A stretch of DNA of 64,000 nt from an uncultured Pelagibacteraceae bacterium (GCA_902585265.1 CACICY010000001.1:1-64000), one strand, 5' to 3'; positions 8,978-18,238 are shown, counted from the stretch's first letter. Notes: a model not told the origin generated them from the letters alone. A program made the numbers and translations.

Positions 8978-9984
8978 ATGCGTTTTCCCTCAAAAATTCC
9001 TGATGGTCTAAATATTAGAACAATTACTAAAATCGAAAATGAAATCGCAAATTTATAATCAGTTGATAATAATTGCATCAATGAATTTGGTTCTAGTGAC
9101 TCTGGCAAAATATAAACTAAAAATCTTTTATATGCATAAGTCAAAAATATTTCAGCAAAAGCTATAACATAACCTCCAAAAAACGCTCCATATGGATTTC
9201 CAATTCCACCAACTATCGCAGCAGCAAAAATCGGTAGCATATTATTAAAATACACAAACGGTCTATAACTTTTATCTAAACCATAAAGAATCCCACCAAT
9301 TGTTGCTAATATTCCAGCAATGATCCAAGTAATTAGAACTACTTTTTTTGGATCTATTCCAGAAAGAAGTGCTAAATCTTCATTATCTGAGTAGGCCCTC
9401 ATACTAGTTCCAGTCTTAGTTTTATTTAAAAACCAAAACATAATAGCAACAACAATAATAGTAACTACAATTGTTATCATTTGCGTAGATTTAATTGTCA
9501 AACCTTCTGCAAGACCTGTCATTTCTTTAAATTCAGTTGCTTTTAAAATGAATTTTTCACCATCTAAAAACCTTCGATCAGTTGGTCCAATTATAATCCT
9601 TATGACTGCTTGGGTCACAAACATTACCCCAACACTAACCATAGCAAGCTGTACTGGTGGACTTTTTTTAATTCTGTAATATTTAAAAACTGTTTGATCA
9701 ATTAAAAGCATGTATAAAATCATCATAAAAATTGCAAAAGGAATAGTGAGCAAAGCAGTGGGGAGAAAACCAAAGCTAATTCCGATTGATTGAAAGTAAT
9801 AAGTCAAAAGTACAGCAAACATTGTACCAAATGACATCATGTCTCCAGTTGCAAAGTTAGCAAATCTTAAAATACCGTATATTAAAGTTACAAAAATTGC
9901 TCCAAGAGCTAACTGAGAGCCATAAGTTAAGGCTGGAATAATTGTATAATTCAATAAAACTATTACTGCATTAATTAAATCCAT
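8974..9984 (-). CDS. livH: Branched-chain-type ABC transporter permease, LivH family
   Basis: A 336-aa membrane protein with the LivH pattern: LGAIFVTLIYGILRFANFATGDMMSFG near the N terminus (the conserved 'G..Y.L.R..N.A.GD' helix), the coupling loop TSMRAYSDNEDLALLSGID in the middle, and RPSGIFEG at the C terminus. Family length is about 290-340 aa. It is overlapped by livM and starts 1 bp after livF, consistent with one livG-livF-livH-livM-lysE transcript. Confidence 0.9.
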   Translation of the reverse strand: MDLINAVIVLLNYTIIPALTYGSQLALGAIFVTLIYGILRFANFATGDMMSFGTMFAVLLTYYFQSIGISFGFLPTALLTIPFAIFMMILYMLLIDQTVFKYYRIKKSPPVQLAMVSVGVMFVTQAVIRIIIGPTDRRFLDGEKFILKATEFKEMTGLAEGLTIKSTQMITIVVTIIVVAIMFWFLNKTKTGTSMRAYSDNEDLALLSGIDPKKVVLITWIIAGILATIGGILYGLDKSYRPFVYFNNMLPIFAAAIVGGIGNPYGAFFGGYVIAFAEIFLTYAYKRFLVYILPESLEPNSLMQLLSTDYKFAISFSILVIVLIFRPSGIFEGKRI

Positions 9985-9985
9985 A

Positions 9986-10693
9986 CTAAGCTCCTAAGAA
10001 AGATCTCCTAACTTCTGGATCATTTAATAATTCCTTACCAGACCCCTCAAACTTATTTTCACCAGTAACAAGCACATATCCCCGATCAGAAATGCTTAAA
10101 GCCTGTTTTGCATTTTGCTCGACCATGATGATTGCTACTTTTGTATTTTTAACTCTAATAATGTGTTCAAATAATTCATCCATAACTATTGGGGAAACAC
10201 CTGCTGTAGGCTCATCTAACATAAGAACAGATGGTTTTATCATTAGAGCACGTCCCAAAGCTACTTGTTGTCTTTGCCCTCCCGATAATTGTCCTACCAC
10301 TTGATCTTTTTTTTCTCTTAAAATTGGAAATAAATCATATATTTCTTCGATAACATTATTTACATTATCTGTTCTTAAAAAAGCACCAACTTCTAAATTT
10401 TCTTTTACAGTAAGTTCTGCAAAAACATTTCTAGTTTGTGGTACAAATGATATTCCCTTTTTTACTCTTTCTTGAGGAGATAGTTTAGAAATATCTTCTC
10501 CATCAATTGAAATATTACCTGATTTTAGATTTAACAATCCTAGCATTGCTTTCATTGCTGTAGATTTTCCAGCTCCATTTGGTCCAAGGATTGCAACTAT
10601 CTCTCCTCTATTAACATTGATAGTGCATGAGCTAATAATATCAGGACCATCGCCGTATCCTCCTGTCATTTTATTTCCTTCAAAAAATGCCAT
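9986..10693 (-). CDS. livF: Branched-chain-type ABC transporter ATPase, LivF family
   Basis: A 235-aa cytosolic ABC ATPase. Walker A is GPNGAGKST, the signature is LSGGQRQQVALG, and Walker B runs into LDEPTAGVSP. The C-terminal NAKQALSISDRGYVL is diagnostic of LivF rather than LivG. The gene abuts livG without a gap. The protein pairs with LivG to drive the LivHM pore. Confidence 0.93.
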   Translation of the reverse strand: MAFFEGNKMTGGYGDGPDIISSCTINVNRGEIVAILGPNGAGKSTAMKAMLGLLNLKSGNISIDGEDISKLSPQERVKKGISFVPQTRNVFAELTVKENLEVGAFLRTDNVNNVIEEIYDLFPILREKKDQVVGQLSGGQRQQVALGRALMIKPSVLMLDEPTAGVSPIVMDELFEHIIRVKNTKVAIIMVEQNAKQALSISDRGYVLVTGENKFEGSGKELLNDPEVRRSFLGA

Positions 10694-11470
10694 TTACTTC
10701 TTTCTACCTAAATAACTATCTATAACTTTTTCGTTTTTCTTAACTTCATCTGAAGATCCCTCAAAAAGAACAGATCCTTCTGACATTACAATAACTGGAT
10801 CACACATTCTGCTTATAAAATCCATATCATGTTCAATCATACAAAAAGTATAGTTTTTTTCTTTATTAAGTCTTAAGATTGCTGTTCCTAATTCTTTTAA
10901 TAATGTTCTATTAACCCCTGCCCCTACCTCATCCAATAATACAAGTTTTGCATCAACCATCATTGTTCTTCCAAGTTCTAGCAACTTTTTTTGCCCTCCG
11001 GATAAATTACCAGCACGTTCATTGGCAAGATGTTTAAGATTTAAAAACTCAGTTACTTCATACGCTTTTGCTCTAATTAAATCTTCTTCTTTTTTAATTA
11101 AATTTGGTTTTAAAAGAGCATTTATTAAAATTTCTCCTGTTTGGTTGCCTGGTACCATCATTAAATTTTCAAGAACGGTCATATTAGAAAATTCGTGAGC
11201 TATTTGAAAAGTTCTTAGTAAACCTTTTGAGAAAAGTTCATGAGATGGAACGTTTGTTATATCTTCTTTATTAAATAATACTTTTCCGTCAGATGATTTG
11301 AGATTACCTGCTATAAGATTAAATAAAGTAGTTTTACCTGATCCATTTGGACCAATTATTCCTGTAATTGAACCCTCTTTTATTTTTAATGAGCAATTTG
11401 ATACAGCTGCCAAACCACCAAAATATTTTGATAAGTTGTCAATTTGCAGAATGTTTGATGATTGCTGCAT
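10694..11470 (-). CDS. livG: Branched-chain-type ABC transporter ATPase, LivG family
   Basis: A 258-aa ABC ATPase with Walker A GPNGSGKTT, the LivG-specific LLRTFQIAHEF Q-loop region, signature LSGGQKKLLELG and a LivG-type C-terminal YLGRKK. After Walker B the sequence reads LLDEVGAGVN instead of the usual LDEPTAG; the catalytic Glu is kept and only the D-loop neighbourhood differs. First gene of the livGFHM-lysE run, 6 bp downstream of the ProC-like gene. Confidence 0.92.
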   Translation of the reverse strand: MQQSSNILQIDNLSKYFGGLAAVSNCSLKIKEGSITGIIGPNGSGKTTLFNLIAGNLKSSDGKVLFNKEDITNVPSHELFSKGLLRTFQIAHEFSNMTVLENLMMVPGNQTGEILINALLKPNLIKKEEDLIRAKAYEVTEFLNLKHLANERAGNLSGGQKKLLELGRTMMVDAKLVLLDEVGAGVNRTLLKELGTAILRLNKEKNYTFCMIEHDMDFISRMCDPVIVMSEGSVLFEGSSDEVKKNEKVIDSYLGRKK

Positions 11471-11476
11471 GTAAAA

Positions 11477-12247
11477 TTATACTTTATTTAATCTTTTAAG
11501 AATACTATTTAGGGTTTTGTTAGTGGCTTTATAGAAACCAGCTTTTTTTAATTCATTTACACCTTGCTCATTTAATCCTTTTGGTGTTTGGGAGTCTTTG
11601 ACAAGTATTTTTAAATCTCTATTTGAATTAACTACAGCATCTTCTGAAAGTGCTAAAAAAAGAGATGTTATATATCTCTGAGATTGGTCTTTTTGAATTC
11701 CCCTTTTATTTAACCATTCAGACATTGTTCTTAATAATTCATAAAAAGGTGCCATCATTCCAGATGTTGACCAAAAATTTTTAGATAATTTTTCGTTTTT
11801 AATTTCAACAACTGTTCCAAGATGTTTAAAAAAGTTTTTAACTTTCCTGTTTGGTGGAAAAATAGGAATTGGTCCTTTTTTAAAAGAAATAGGTGGTAAA
11901 GGAATTACTCTCGAAATATTTGCTTTTACTTTGACTGCCTTCTTAATGTTTTGAAGATTCATTGTTGATATGAAACTTACAATTACCTGACTTTTTTTAA
12001 ATTTTAGCTTATGTATAATTTGATTAGCCACAGCAGGTGTTACAGCTAGAAAAATCCAGTTACAATCATTAACAATATCTTGATTATTTTTCGCAATATA
12101 AATTTTTTTAAAACTTTTTTTAAGTTGTTTTGAAATTTTTTTATTTCTTTCAGATAATATAATTTTGGTATATTTAATTTTAGACTTGCATATACCCGTC
12201 ACCACTGCTGATGTAATTTTACCGGTTCCTATAAATCCAAGTTTCAT
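11477..12247 (-). CDS. Pyrroline-5-carboxylate reductase-like NADP-dependent oxidoreductase
   Basis: A 256-aa protein of the ProC family; typical ProC is about 270 aa. The N-terminal Rossmann motif is GFIGTGKITSAVV at residues 4-16, followed by an ILSER segment at the position that selects NADP, and an IFLAVTPAVANQII stretch typical of the family. The C-terminal dimerisation domain is recognisable but divergent, and the usual substrate-binding SGP signature is not obvious. It sits between glaH and a transporter operon rather than with proA/proB, so it may reduce another cyclic imine or act in amino-acid catabolism. The family call is good; the proline role is only possible. Confidence 0.75.
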   Translation of the reverse strand: MKLGFIGTGKITSAVVTGICKSKIKYTKIILSERNKKISKQLKKSFKKIYIAKNNQDIVNDCNWIFLAVTPAVANQIIHKLKFKKSQVIVSFISTMNLQNIKKAVKVKANISRVIPLPPISFKKGPIPIFPPNRKVKNFFKHLGTVVEIKNEKLSKNFWSTSGMMAPFYELLRTMSEWLNKRGIQKDQSQRYITSLFLALSEDAVVNSNRDLKILVKDSQTPKGLNEQGVNELKKAGFYKATNKTLNSILKRLNKV

Positions 12248-12264
12248 AAGTGTATTTTCTACAC

Positions 12265-13185
12265 TTAATTGTTAAAAAAGGAACCTCTTATTCTTAGTAA
12301 TTCTCTTGATAAATTTTTATTTTCTTTAAAAGGTTTTCGACCATGAAGCCAAAAATAATTATTCGCCACAACAGCACTTCCAACCGGCAAAGATGTTATT
12401 ATCTTATTTTTACTACCCTCAAGAGCATCAGATAGTCTTTGTAAAAACAATCCTTGATCCATATTTTTTGGTTCAGGAAATTGATCGATGTAAGAAATAA
12501 TGGGTTTTCCATCACTATCTTTAGAAAACACAGGGTGTTCAACTTTATAATCAATATTTTTACTTTTTGGAGATCCCCAAATAAATTTTTGCTGTCCAAT
12601 TTTATCATCTGAGAGATCAGACAAATGTTCCCAATCATCAAGATGTAGTAAGGCGGTCTCTCCACCAATCACATTCTCCTCCTCAAGCTTTGACATTAAT
12701 ATCCAATCAGTTATTTCTCGTACATATGTTCCATCAGTATGTAAATCCATATTTATATATGCCTTACGAAGATATGAGTCACTATTATCTTCATGTTTAA
12801 CGTGAAATCTTGCATAGTATTTTCCAGCCATTGAGTCGTGATTTGGATTTCCAATTAAGTGAGTTATTGCAGTTGATAGTTTAACTAAAAATGTTTGATC
12901 TATTTTAGAAGACTTATTTTTTGGACCAATTATAAAACAACCAGTATCTCTATCTTTAATAATTTCGTTTAAAAAATTACTTAATTTGTTAGATGCAGTT
13001 TCATCTAAACTTTTTGCAATAGTGAACCTTGTAAATGGTTTATACTCTAATGCTGTAATATTAAATTTTTTAAATGGAAATACTAATCGATCAATAATTT
13101 GATCTTCAATTTTTATATTTATTATCCTCTTAGATTTTTCATGAAAGGAAATTTCAAATCCATCTAATTTAAGAAGATTCTTCAC
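12265..13185 (-). CDS. glaH: Glutarate 2-hydroxylase (CsiD/GlaH family, Fe(II)/2-oxoglutarate-dependent)
   Basis: A 306-aa protein that aligns by memory along its length with E. coli GlaH (formerly CsiD): LEYKPFTRF, TAITHLIG, MAGKYYARFHVKHEDNSDSY and HLDDWEHL are near-identical blocks. The iron ligands are seen as H149-x-D151 (LHTDGTYV) and H281 (WLHGRKPF), and the 2-oxoglutarate-binding arginine lies in ELLRIRG. GlaH converts glutarate to L-2-hydroxyglutarate with 2-oxoglutarate and O2 at the end of lysine/cadaverine breakdown. The usual partner L-2-hydroxyglutarate dehydrogenase (lhgO/glaF) and gabDT are not in the window. Neighbours are a ProC-like gene 17 bp downstream and a pentapeptide protein 4 bp upstream. 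Confidence 0.93.
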   Translation of the reverse strand: MKNLLKLDGFEISFHEKSKRIINIKIEDQIIDRLVFPFKKFNITALEYKPFTRFTIAKSLDETASNKLSNFLNEIIKDRDTGCFIIGPKNKSSKIDQTFLVKLSTAITHLIGNPNHDSMAGKYYARFHVKHEDNSDSYLRKAYINMDLHTDGTYVREITDWILMSKLEEENVIGGETALLHLDDWEHLSDLSDDKIGQQKFIWGSPKSKNIDYKVEHPVFSKDSDGKPIISYIDQFPEPKNMDQGLFLQRLSDALEGSKNKIITSLPVGSAVVANNYFWLHGRKPFKENKNLSRELLRIRGSFFNN

Positions 13186-13189
13186 AAAT

Positions 13190-13696
13190 TTATTTATTAC
13201 AAATACCTATAGAGTCTGGTCCACAAATTTCTCCCATTGTCCAAGTAGCACCAATTAAATTAGCACCATCGAAATTTGCATTTAAAATATTAGATGAGGT
13301 AAAGTTTGCCTCCATTAAATTGGAATTCTGAAAATTTGAATCTATAAGAGTAGAACCTGTAAAATCTACTCTTGTTAAGTTAGCACTTGTAAAATTTGAT
13401 TGTTCAAAATTTCCTCCACCTAAATTTGACTCATATAAATTAGCTCGTATGAAAGATGACTCTGAAAAAGTTCCAAATGTTAAATCTGAATTCATCATTA
13501 TACTTTTATCAAAATTTACTTGAATAAAACTAGCAAATGAGAGATTAGAGTTTGGAAGAAAGCTTCCTTGTAAATCCTGCCCATCTGAAAATTTACATTT
13601 AGTATAGTCTACTCCATCAGTTATAGGATCATCACATCCAGCATTCGCATTACTAGAAAGTATTAAAAAAAATATAATAAAAAAAAGTTTTTTCAT
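13190..13696 (-). CDS. Exported pentapeptide-repeat protein
   Basis: A 168-aa protein with a clear signal peptide (MKKLFFIIFFLILSSNANA, cleavage after residue 19) and then about twenty pentapeptide units of the A(N/D)L/F.. type (for example ANLYESNLGG and ANFDGANLIG) from about residue 45 to 150. These fold as a right-handed square beta-helix. Cysteines near both ends (positions about 21, 34, 158 and 166) could form disulfides in the periplasm. It overlaps azlD by 4 bp and precedes glaH by 4 bp. Family members have no common activity, so the role is unknown. Confidence 0.85.
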   Translation of the reverse strand: MKKLFFIIFFLILSSNANAGCDDPITDGVDYTKCKFSDGQDLQGSFLPNSNLSFASFIQVNFDKSIMMNSDLTFGTFSESSFIRANLYESNLGGGNFEQSNFTSANLTRVDFTGSTLIDSNFQNSNLMEANFTSSNILNANFDGANLIGATWTMGEICGPDSIGICNK

Positions 13697-14019
13697 ACCG
13701 CAAAACTGTTTAATGCAGCTAAAATTATAGCAGATAATATGGTCGGATAAACTAAATTTCTTTTAGTTACATAAAAAATTAATATTGATAATAAAATGAC
13801 AATTATCCTTAAAATATAGTGCACATCTGAAAGATCTCCTGACGGAAAAATTAACATTCTCGAAATTAAAGCCGCAAGAGTTGAATATGCTACACAATTA
13901 AACCATTTGTAAATTTTAGATGTCTCTCCTATTTTTTCTGATGTTAAAGCACCAAGAAATCTTGAGATATAAGTTGCAAGAGAAGTTACTAAAATTGCTA
14001 AAACAATATTAGCTGTCAT
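13693..14019 (-). CDS. azlD: AzlD-family small membrane subunit
   Basis: A 108-aa protein with about four hydrophobic helices and the AzlD pattern: an N-terminal AILVTSLATYISRFLGA helix and a central FNCVAYSTLAALISRMLIF segment. AzlD works with AzlC to export branched-chain amino acids. It overlaps azlC by 11 bp, in the order azlC-azlD downstream of a liv ATPase gene. Confidence 0.88.
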   Translation of the reverse strand: MTANIVLAILVTSLATYISRFLGALTSEKIGETSKIYKWFNCVAYSTLAALISRMLIFPSGDLSDVHYILRIIVILLSILIFYVTKRNLVYPTILSAIILAALNSFAV

Positions 14020-14713
14020 AAACCTCTCCTATAAGGTAAGCAATTGAACCAGCTACCAACCCACCAAGTAAAACACTCCATTCTGGTGAAAAAAAATAAA
14101 AAATTGGACCCAAAATTGTACCCAGGATAATTGCAGAGGAAAGTTGTATAGTTTTCATAACTCCTATCATTGCACACATAAAATAAATTGGATTTACTAT
14201 AGCAAGTCCAATTATCATATCTTTGCTTAAAAAGTCGGCAGCATAAAATCCTAATACTGTTGAAAAAATGGCAATTAACCAAGTGGCTGTTCCTATACCA
14301 ATCCAAAAATCTATTCTATATTTCCTATCAATTTCCTCATAATTACTTTTTAAAATCAACCACGACGAAACAGCTACAAAGTGACAAGATATATAATATT
14401 TCCATCTAGGTTGACTATCATGTTTAAGTAATGGCATAATTGAAACTGTCATTGGAAATAGTCTAGAATTTACCAACCATACTGCTAAAAAAATATTTAC
14501 AAGTGAAGCGCCAATAAGCATTGACTCTGCCATAACTAATGATCCTGGAAGAGCATAAGTTAAAAATGTTGAGAAAATACTTTCTTGTATATTAAACCCT
14601 AAATTTTTTAATAAGGCACCTATAGCAATGAAACTAGCTCCTAATGCGATTGCTGGACTATCAAATTTTTTTGAGCAGACTATTCCTTTGATAAAATATT
14701 TTAGGTTTATCAT
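14009..14713 (-). CDS. azlC: AzlC-family branched-chain amino-acid exporter subunit
   Basis: A 234-aa membrane protein of the AzlC family: an N-terminal SPAIALGASFIAIGALLKNLGF segment, TFLTYALPGSLVMAESML in the middle and an ISCHFVAVSSWLI helix. Together with AzlD it forms a proton-driven exporter of branched-chain amino acids. The gene touches the upstream livF-like gene, so importer ATPases and exporter are probably cotranscribed. Confidence 0.88.
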   Translation of the reverse strand: MINLKYFIKGIVCSKKFDSPAIALGASFIAIGALLKNLGFNIQESIFSTFLTYALPGSLVMAESMLIGASLVNIFLAVWLVNSRLFPMTVSIMPLLKHDSQPRWKYYISCHFVAVSSWLILKSNYEEIDRKYRIDFWIGIGTATWLIAIFSTVLGFYAADFLSKDMIIGLAIVNPIYFMCAMIGVMKTIQLSSAIILGTILGPIFYFFSPEWSVLLGGLVAGSIAYLIGEVYDS

Positions 14714-15498
14714 TAACCGCCTAAGAATAGACGGCCGACATCTGGATTATTTAAAAGATCATCTCCTTTACCTGCAATAGCTGTTTCTCCTGAAACTAAA
14801 ACATAGCCAATATCAGCAAACTCTAAACCTTTTTTGGCATTCTGCTCAACTAATATAATTGTTTTTTTTTCATTTTTTTGAAGATCGTCTAAAATCTCAA
14901 AAACCATTTGAATATATCTGGGCTCAAGACCAATTGATGGTTCATCAACAAGTAAAATAGAAGGTTTCATTACTAGGGCTCGAGAAATTTCTAAAAGTCT
15001 TCTTTCTCCACCCGATAATACTTTTGCAGGTTGATTTCTTCTGTTTCTTAATCTTTCATATTTTTGAAGAACTCTCTCAGCTTCTTCAAAAGATTCTTCT
15101 GTTTTATCTTTAATGTATCCACCCATTAAAAGATTTTCCTCTACAGTCATATCTGGAAAAACCGAATTATCTTGTAGAATATACGCTATGCCCTCAGATT
15201 TTAATTTTTCTGCGGGACTGAGGTTAGTTATTTCTTTTCCATCAATTTCTATTTTTCCTGAAAAGATATTTGTAAAACCATATATTGAATGAAGTATAGT
15301 TGATTTTCCTGCACCATTTGGACCAATTAAACAAAGAGATTGTGCTTTACTTACAAATAAATCAAAATTGTGTAGTATTTCCATCTTACCATAACCAGCA
15401 GATAAACCTTTGATAGTTAGGTGAACATTTTCAGATGATAGTTTTTTTAAATCCTCTGCTACAGGAGCTTTGCCAAGAACTTCGTATTGATTTGCCAT
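14713..15498 (-). CDS. livF: Branched-chain-type ABC transporter ATPase, LivF family (second system)
   Basis: A 261-aa ABC ATPase with an N-terminal extension of about 27 residues before the ABC fold. Walker A is GPNGAGKST, the signature LSGGERRLLEI, Walker B LLVDEPSIGLEP. The NAKKGLEFADIGYVL segment marks it as LivF-type. It belongs to the second livHMGF set (14.7-18.2 kb), in which each gene abuts or overlaps the next. Confidence 0.92.
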   Translation of the reverse strand: MANQYEVLGKAPVAEDLKKLSSENVHLTIKGLSAGYGKMEILHNFDLFVSKAQSLCLIGPNGAGKSTILHSIYGFTNIFSGKIEIDGKEITNLSPAEKLKSEGIAYILQDNSVFPDMTVEENLLMGGYIKDKTEESFEEAERVLQKYERLRNRRNQPAKVLSGGERRLLEISRALVMKPSILLVDEPSIGLEPRYIQMVFEILDDLQKNEKKTIILVEQNAKKGLEFADIGYVLVSGETAIAGKGDDLLNNPDVGRLFLGG

Positions 15499-16238
15499 TA
15501 TTGAGCTCCTAAATAAGCGTCAATCACACGCTTATCATTTTTAATTTCATCAGGTGTTCCATTTGCAAGCATTTTTCCATGCGCAAGACAAAAGATACTT
15601 TCAGCTAATTGCATTATTACTCTCATATTATGTTCAATAACAAGTAGAGTAATTCCAAAATCTTGATTTACTTTTATCAATCTATCAATAATTCCATTTA
15701 TTAATGTAGGGTTGATACCTGCAGTTGGTTCGTCCAGTAATAACATCTCAGGCTCATTCATTAATGCCATTGCTAATTCTAATAATTTCTGCTGGCCAAA
15801 TGATAAATCTCCAGCTCTTAATTTTCTTTTTTGGTATAATCCAACAAAATTTAATAAATTTTCAGCTTTTTCTGTAAGGTTTTGTGGTATCTGGGAAAAT
15901 ATAGAAACTAAACTTTCATCGCTTGCTTTGTGACTTATAAGCATATTATCTACGCAATTCAATTTTCCATAAATTCTTGTTTGCTGGAAAGTTCTAAGCA
16001 AACCAAGTTTAGCTATTACTGGAACTGGTAATTCAGATACTTCTTTACCATTAAATTTAATTGATCCTTGGTCAATAGGATACGTTCCAACTATAGAATT
16101 AAACAATGTAGTTTTTCCAGATCCATTTGGCCCAATTAAACCTACGATTTTTCCTTTTTCAACTGACATAGATATATCAACATTGGCTTTAACCCCACCA
16201 AATGACTTACTGACATTGCTTACCTCTAGAATACTCAT
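15498..16238 (-). CDS. livG: Branched-chain-type ABC transporter ATPase, LivG family (second system)
   Basis: A 246-aa ATPase with Walker A GPNGSGKTT, LLRTFQQTRIY Q-loop region typical of LivG, a signature that reads LSFGQQKLLELA (SFGQ instead of SGGQ, a variant common in this family), and Walker B LLLDEPTAGINP. It overlaps livM by 4 bp and abuts livF. Confidence 0.92.
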   Translation of the reverse strand: MSILEVSNVSKSFGGVKANVDISMSVEKGKIVGLIGPNGSGKTTLFNSIVGTYPIDQGSIKFNGKEVSELPVPVIAKLGLLRTFQQTRIYGKLNCVDNMLISHKASDESLVSIFSQIPQNLTEKAENLLNFVGLYQKRKLRAGDLSFGQQKLLELAMALMNEPEMLLLDEPTAGINPTLINGIIDRLIKVNQDFGITLLVIEHNMRVIMQLAESIFCLAHGKMLANGTPDEIKNDKRVIDAYLGAQ

Positions 16239-17284
16239 TTAAGTGTAACCTGTGCTTTCCGATCTGCTTCATCTACAACTTCACCAAATCGCTCTGGGTA
16301 TTTTTCTCTCAACCAACCCATAATCCCCTCTGGGAAATAAATTACAATTACAACAATCAAAACTCCTAGAGCAACATATTGCCAACCTAAGAAGAAAGTC
16401 CAAAAACCTTCTTTAAATATATGAAATAAAGTTGCACCAATTACTGGGCCCCACAAAGTTCCTTTTCCTCCTAGTATAGCCATCAAGACCATGAATACTC
16501 CCATTTCTCTTCCATCAAATGCTACATCGGTTGAGTCTATATATCCAACTAGTCCGCCCATGATACCTCCGGCCAATCCACAGAAAAATGCAGAGATCAT
16601 CCAACCAATAATTTTATATTTCATTGTTTGAATACCCATTGCTTCAGCCTTATCTTCGTTATCTCTAATTGCATTAAGAACAAGTTTAAATCTTGTTGAA
16701 TAAATTGCTTTAACTGCAAGAAATGTGAAAACTAAAACTATAAAACTACAAAAGTAGAAAAACTCACCTCTTGCTTCTAACCTATCGACATTAGGAAATG
16801 GAGGTGTTGTAAAACCTTGTCCTGCTCCAATGATTTCTATTCCACCAGAAATTTCTCCAGCTGCAACCCCTAAACCTAATGTGCAAATTGCAAAGTAATG
16901 TCCTCTTAAACCTAAAATTGAATAACCAATTAAACCTGCAATAATTGCTGGAACTACTGCTGCAACTGCCAAACCAACTGCAAACCCTTGAAAAAATTGA
17001 GCAGGGGTATGAACAAAAGTTTTTTCTCCACCACCCTCAGTCCACTCTCCTAAAGGAAAAAACATTCCTACTTGAACTGAGGCACATAAATACATTCCCA
17101 GTCCATAAAATAAAATATTTCCAAAAGTATTATAACCCATTTCACCACCTTGGACATTCCAAGTGATAGCTAGAATTATTAATATACAAAGGATTGATAA
17201 TTGAACTTTAAATGCTGGAAAAATAAAAGGTGCGGCAATACCAAATATTAAAATAGCACCATATAAAATAATATTTTTGTTCAT
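16235..17284 (-). CDS. livM: Branched-chain-type ABC transporter permease, LivM family (second system)
   Basis: A 349-aa permease with the conserved N-terminal WNVQGGEMGYNTFGNILFYG helix, the GHYFAICTLGLGVAAGEI helix, the coupling loop NAIRDNEDKAEAMG, and C-terminal YFPEGIMG. It is of ordinary LivM length, unlike the 456-aa copy at 7.6 kb. It joins LivH to make the pore of the second system. Confidence 0.92.
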   Translation of the reverse strand: MNKNIILYGAILIFGIAAPFIFPAFKVQLSILCILIILAITWNVQGGEMGYNTFGNILFYGLGMYLCASVQVGMFFPLGEWTEGGGEKTFVHTPAQFFQGFAVGLAVAAVVPAIIAGLIGYSILGLRGHYFAICTLGLGVAAGEISGGIEIIGAGQGFTTPPFPNVDRLEARGEFFYFCSFIVLVFTFLAVKAIYSTRFKLVLNAIRDNEDKAEAMGIQTMKYKIIGWMISAFFCGLAGGIMGGLVGYIDSTDVAFDGREMGVFMVLMAILGGKGTLWGPVIGATLFHIFKEGFWTFFLGWQYVALGVLIVVIVIYFPEGIMGWLREKYPERFGEVVDEADRKAQVTLK

Positions 17285-18177
17285 TATTTTAGATATTCTC
17301 TTTTTCTTGAAAGTTTAAATCTTCTATAAACAAGTATTAAAACCAATAGTAAAAATACTGATCCAATTCTAAATTCTGTTCCTAAAATATAATCTGCAAA
17401 CTCCTCAAATACACCCAGTCCCATACCTGACATTGCAACACCAGGTAAATTTCCAAGTCCAGCAACAATTACAATCATAAAAGATCTAATTGTGTAAGGT
17501 AAGCCCATATAAGGGTGTATAGTAAATGTAATGGAAATAAGTGCTCCAGCTACTCCACAAAGAGCAGCATTTATTCCAAAAGTTGCTGCATAAACTTTTT
17601 CAGTATCTACGCCTAATATTTTTGCGGCTCTAGCATTTTGAGCTGTAGCTCTAATAGCCCTTCCAAGCTTTGATTTTTTCATATAAATCACAAGTCCGAT
17701 AGCAAAAACAATACTTATAAATGCTGAAAAAATCTTTGAATTTGGCAATGTAACTGAATTATCAAACAACATCGTTGTTCCATATCCAGAGTTTGCAAGA
17801 ACTACATCTGCACCAAATGCAAAATTCATTAATTGCATAAATAAAATGCTTATTCCAAACGTCGCTAAAATCGAAATGAATAAGTCTCTATCAACAACTT
17901 TGTTGATAACTAATTTGTAAATAATAACTCCAACAAAATACATTATTATTGGTGAAATTATTACTCCCCACGCTGGATGAATTCCATACAGATACATAAA
18001 GTATGCAATGTATCCTCCTAATATAACTAAATCACCTTGAGCAATGTTAATAATATTCATAACTCCCCACTGGAGAGCCATTCCGTAGGCGATTAAAGCA
18101 AATAAAACTCCAAGTAACAAACCATCTAGTACAGCTTGTAAAGTTAACATCGGAACTTGGAAAATTAAAAAATCCAT
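17284..18177 (-). CDS. livH: Branched-chain-type ABC transporter permease, LivH family (second system)
   Basis: A 297-aa permease of standard LivH length: GLLLGVLFALIAYGMALQWG followed by MNIINIAQGDLVILG at the N terminus, the coupling loop RAIRATAQNARAAKILGVD, and VAGLGNLPGVAMSG near the C terminus. It follows the binding-protein gene but is separated from it by a hairpin terminator, which should lower permease expression relative to the binding protein. Confidence 0.92.
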   Translation of the reverse strand: MDFLIFQVPMLTLQAVLDGLLLGVLFALIAYGMALQWGVMNIINIAQGDLVILGGYIAYFMYLYGIHPAWGVIISPIIMYFVGVIIYKLVINKVVDRDLFISILATFGISILFMQLMNFAFGADVVLANSGYGTTMLFDNSVTLPNSKIFSAFISIVFAIGLVIYMKKSKLGRAIRATAQNARAAKILGVDTEKVYAATFGINAALCGVAGALISITFTIHPYMGLPYTIRSFMIVIVAGLGNLPGVAMSGMGLGVFEEFADYILGTEFRIGSVFLLLVLILVYRRFKLSRKREYLK

Positions 18178-18195
18178 AATTTCTAAATGCTATAT

Positions 18196-18224
18196 AAAAA
18201 AAAGCCCCCTATTACTAGGGGGCT
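18196..18224 (-). terminator. Terminator/attenuator between binding protein and permease genes
   Basis: On the minus strand a perfect 9-bp stem (AGCCCCCTA with TAGGGGGCT, loop of 4) is followed by a run of eight T. It stands between the binding-protein stop and livH. It probably makes most transcripts stop after the binding protein, with partial read-through to livHMGF-azlCD. Confidence 0.92.
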
Positions 18225-18238
18225 AACATTATTTTTAA

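Noticed and set aside
13260..13600. DNA repeat array (direct repeats of about 15 bp)
   Set aside because: The periodicity is the coding sequence of the pentapeptide-repeat protein, not a CRISPR or tandem repeat locus.
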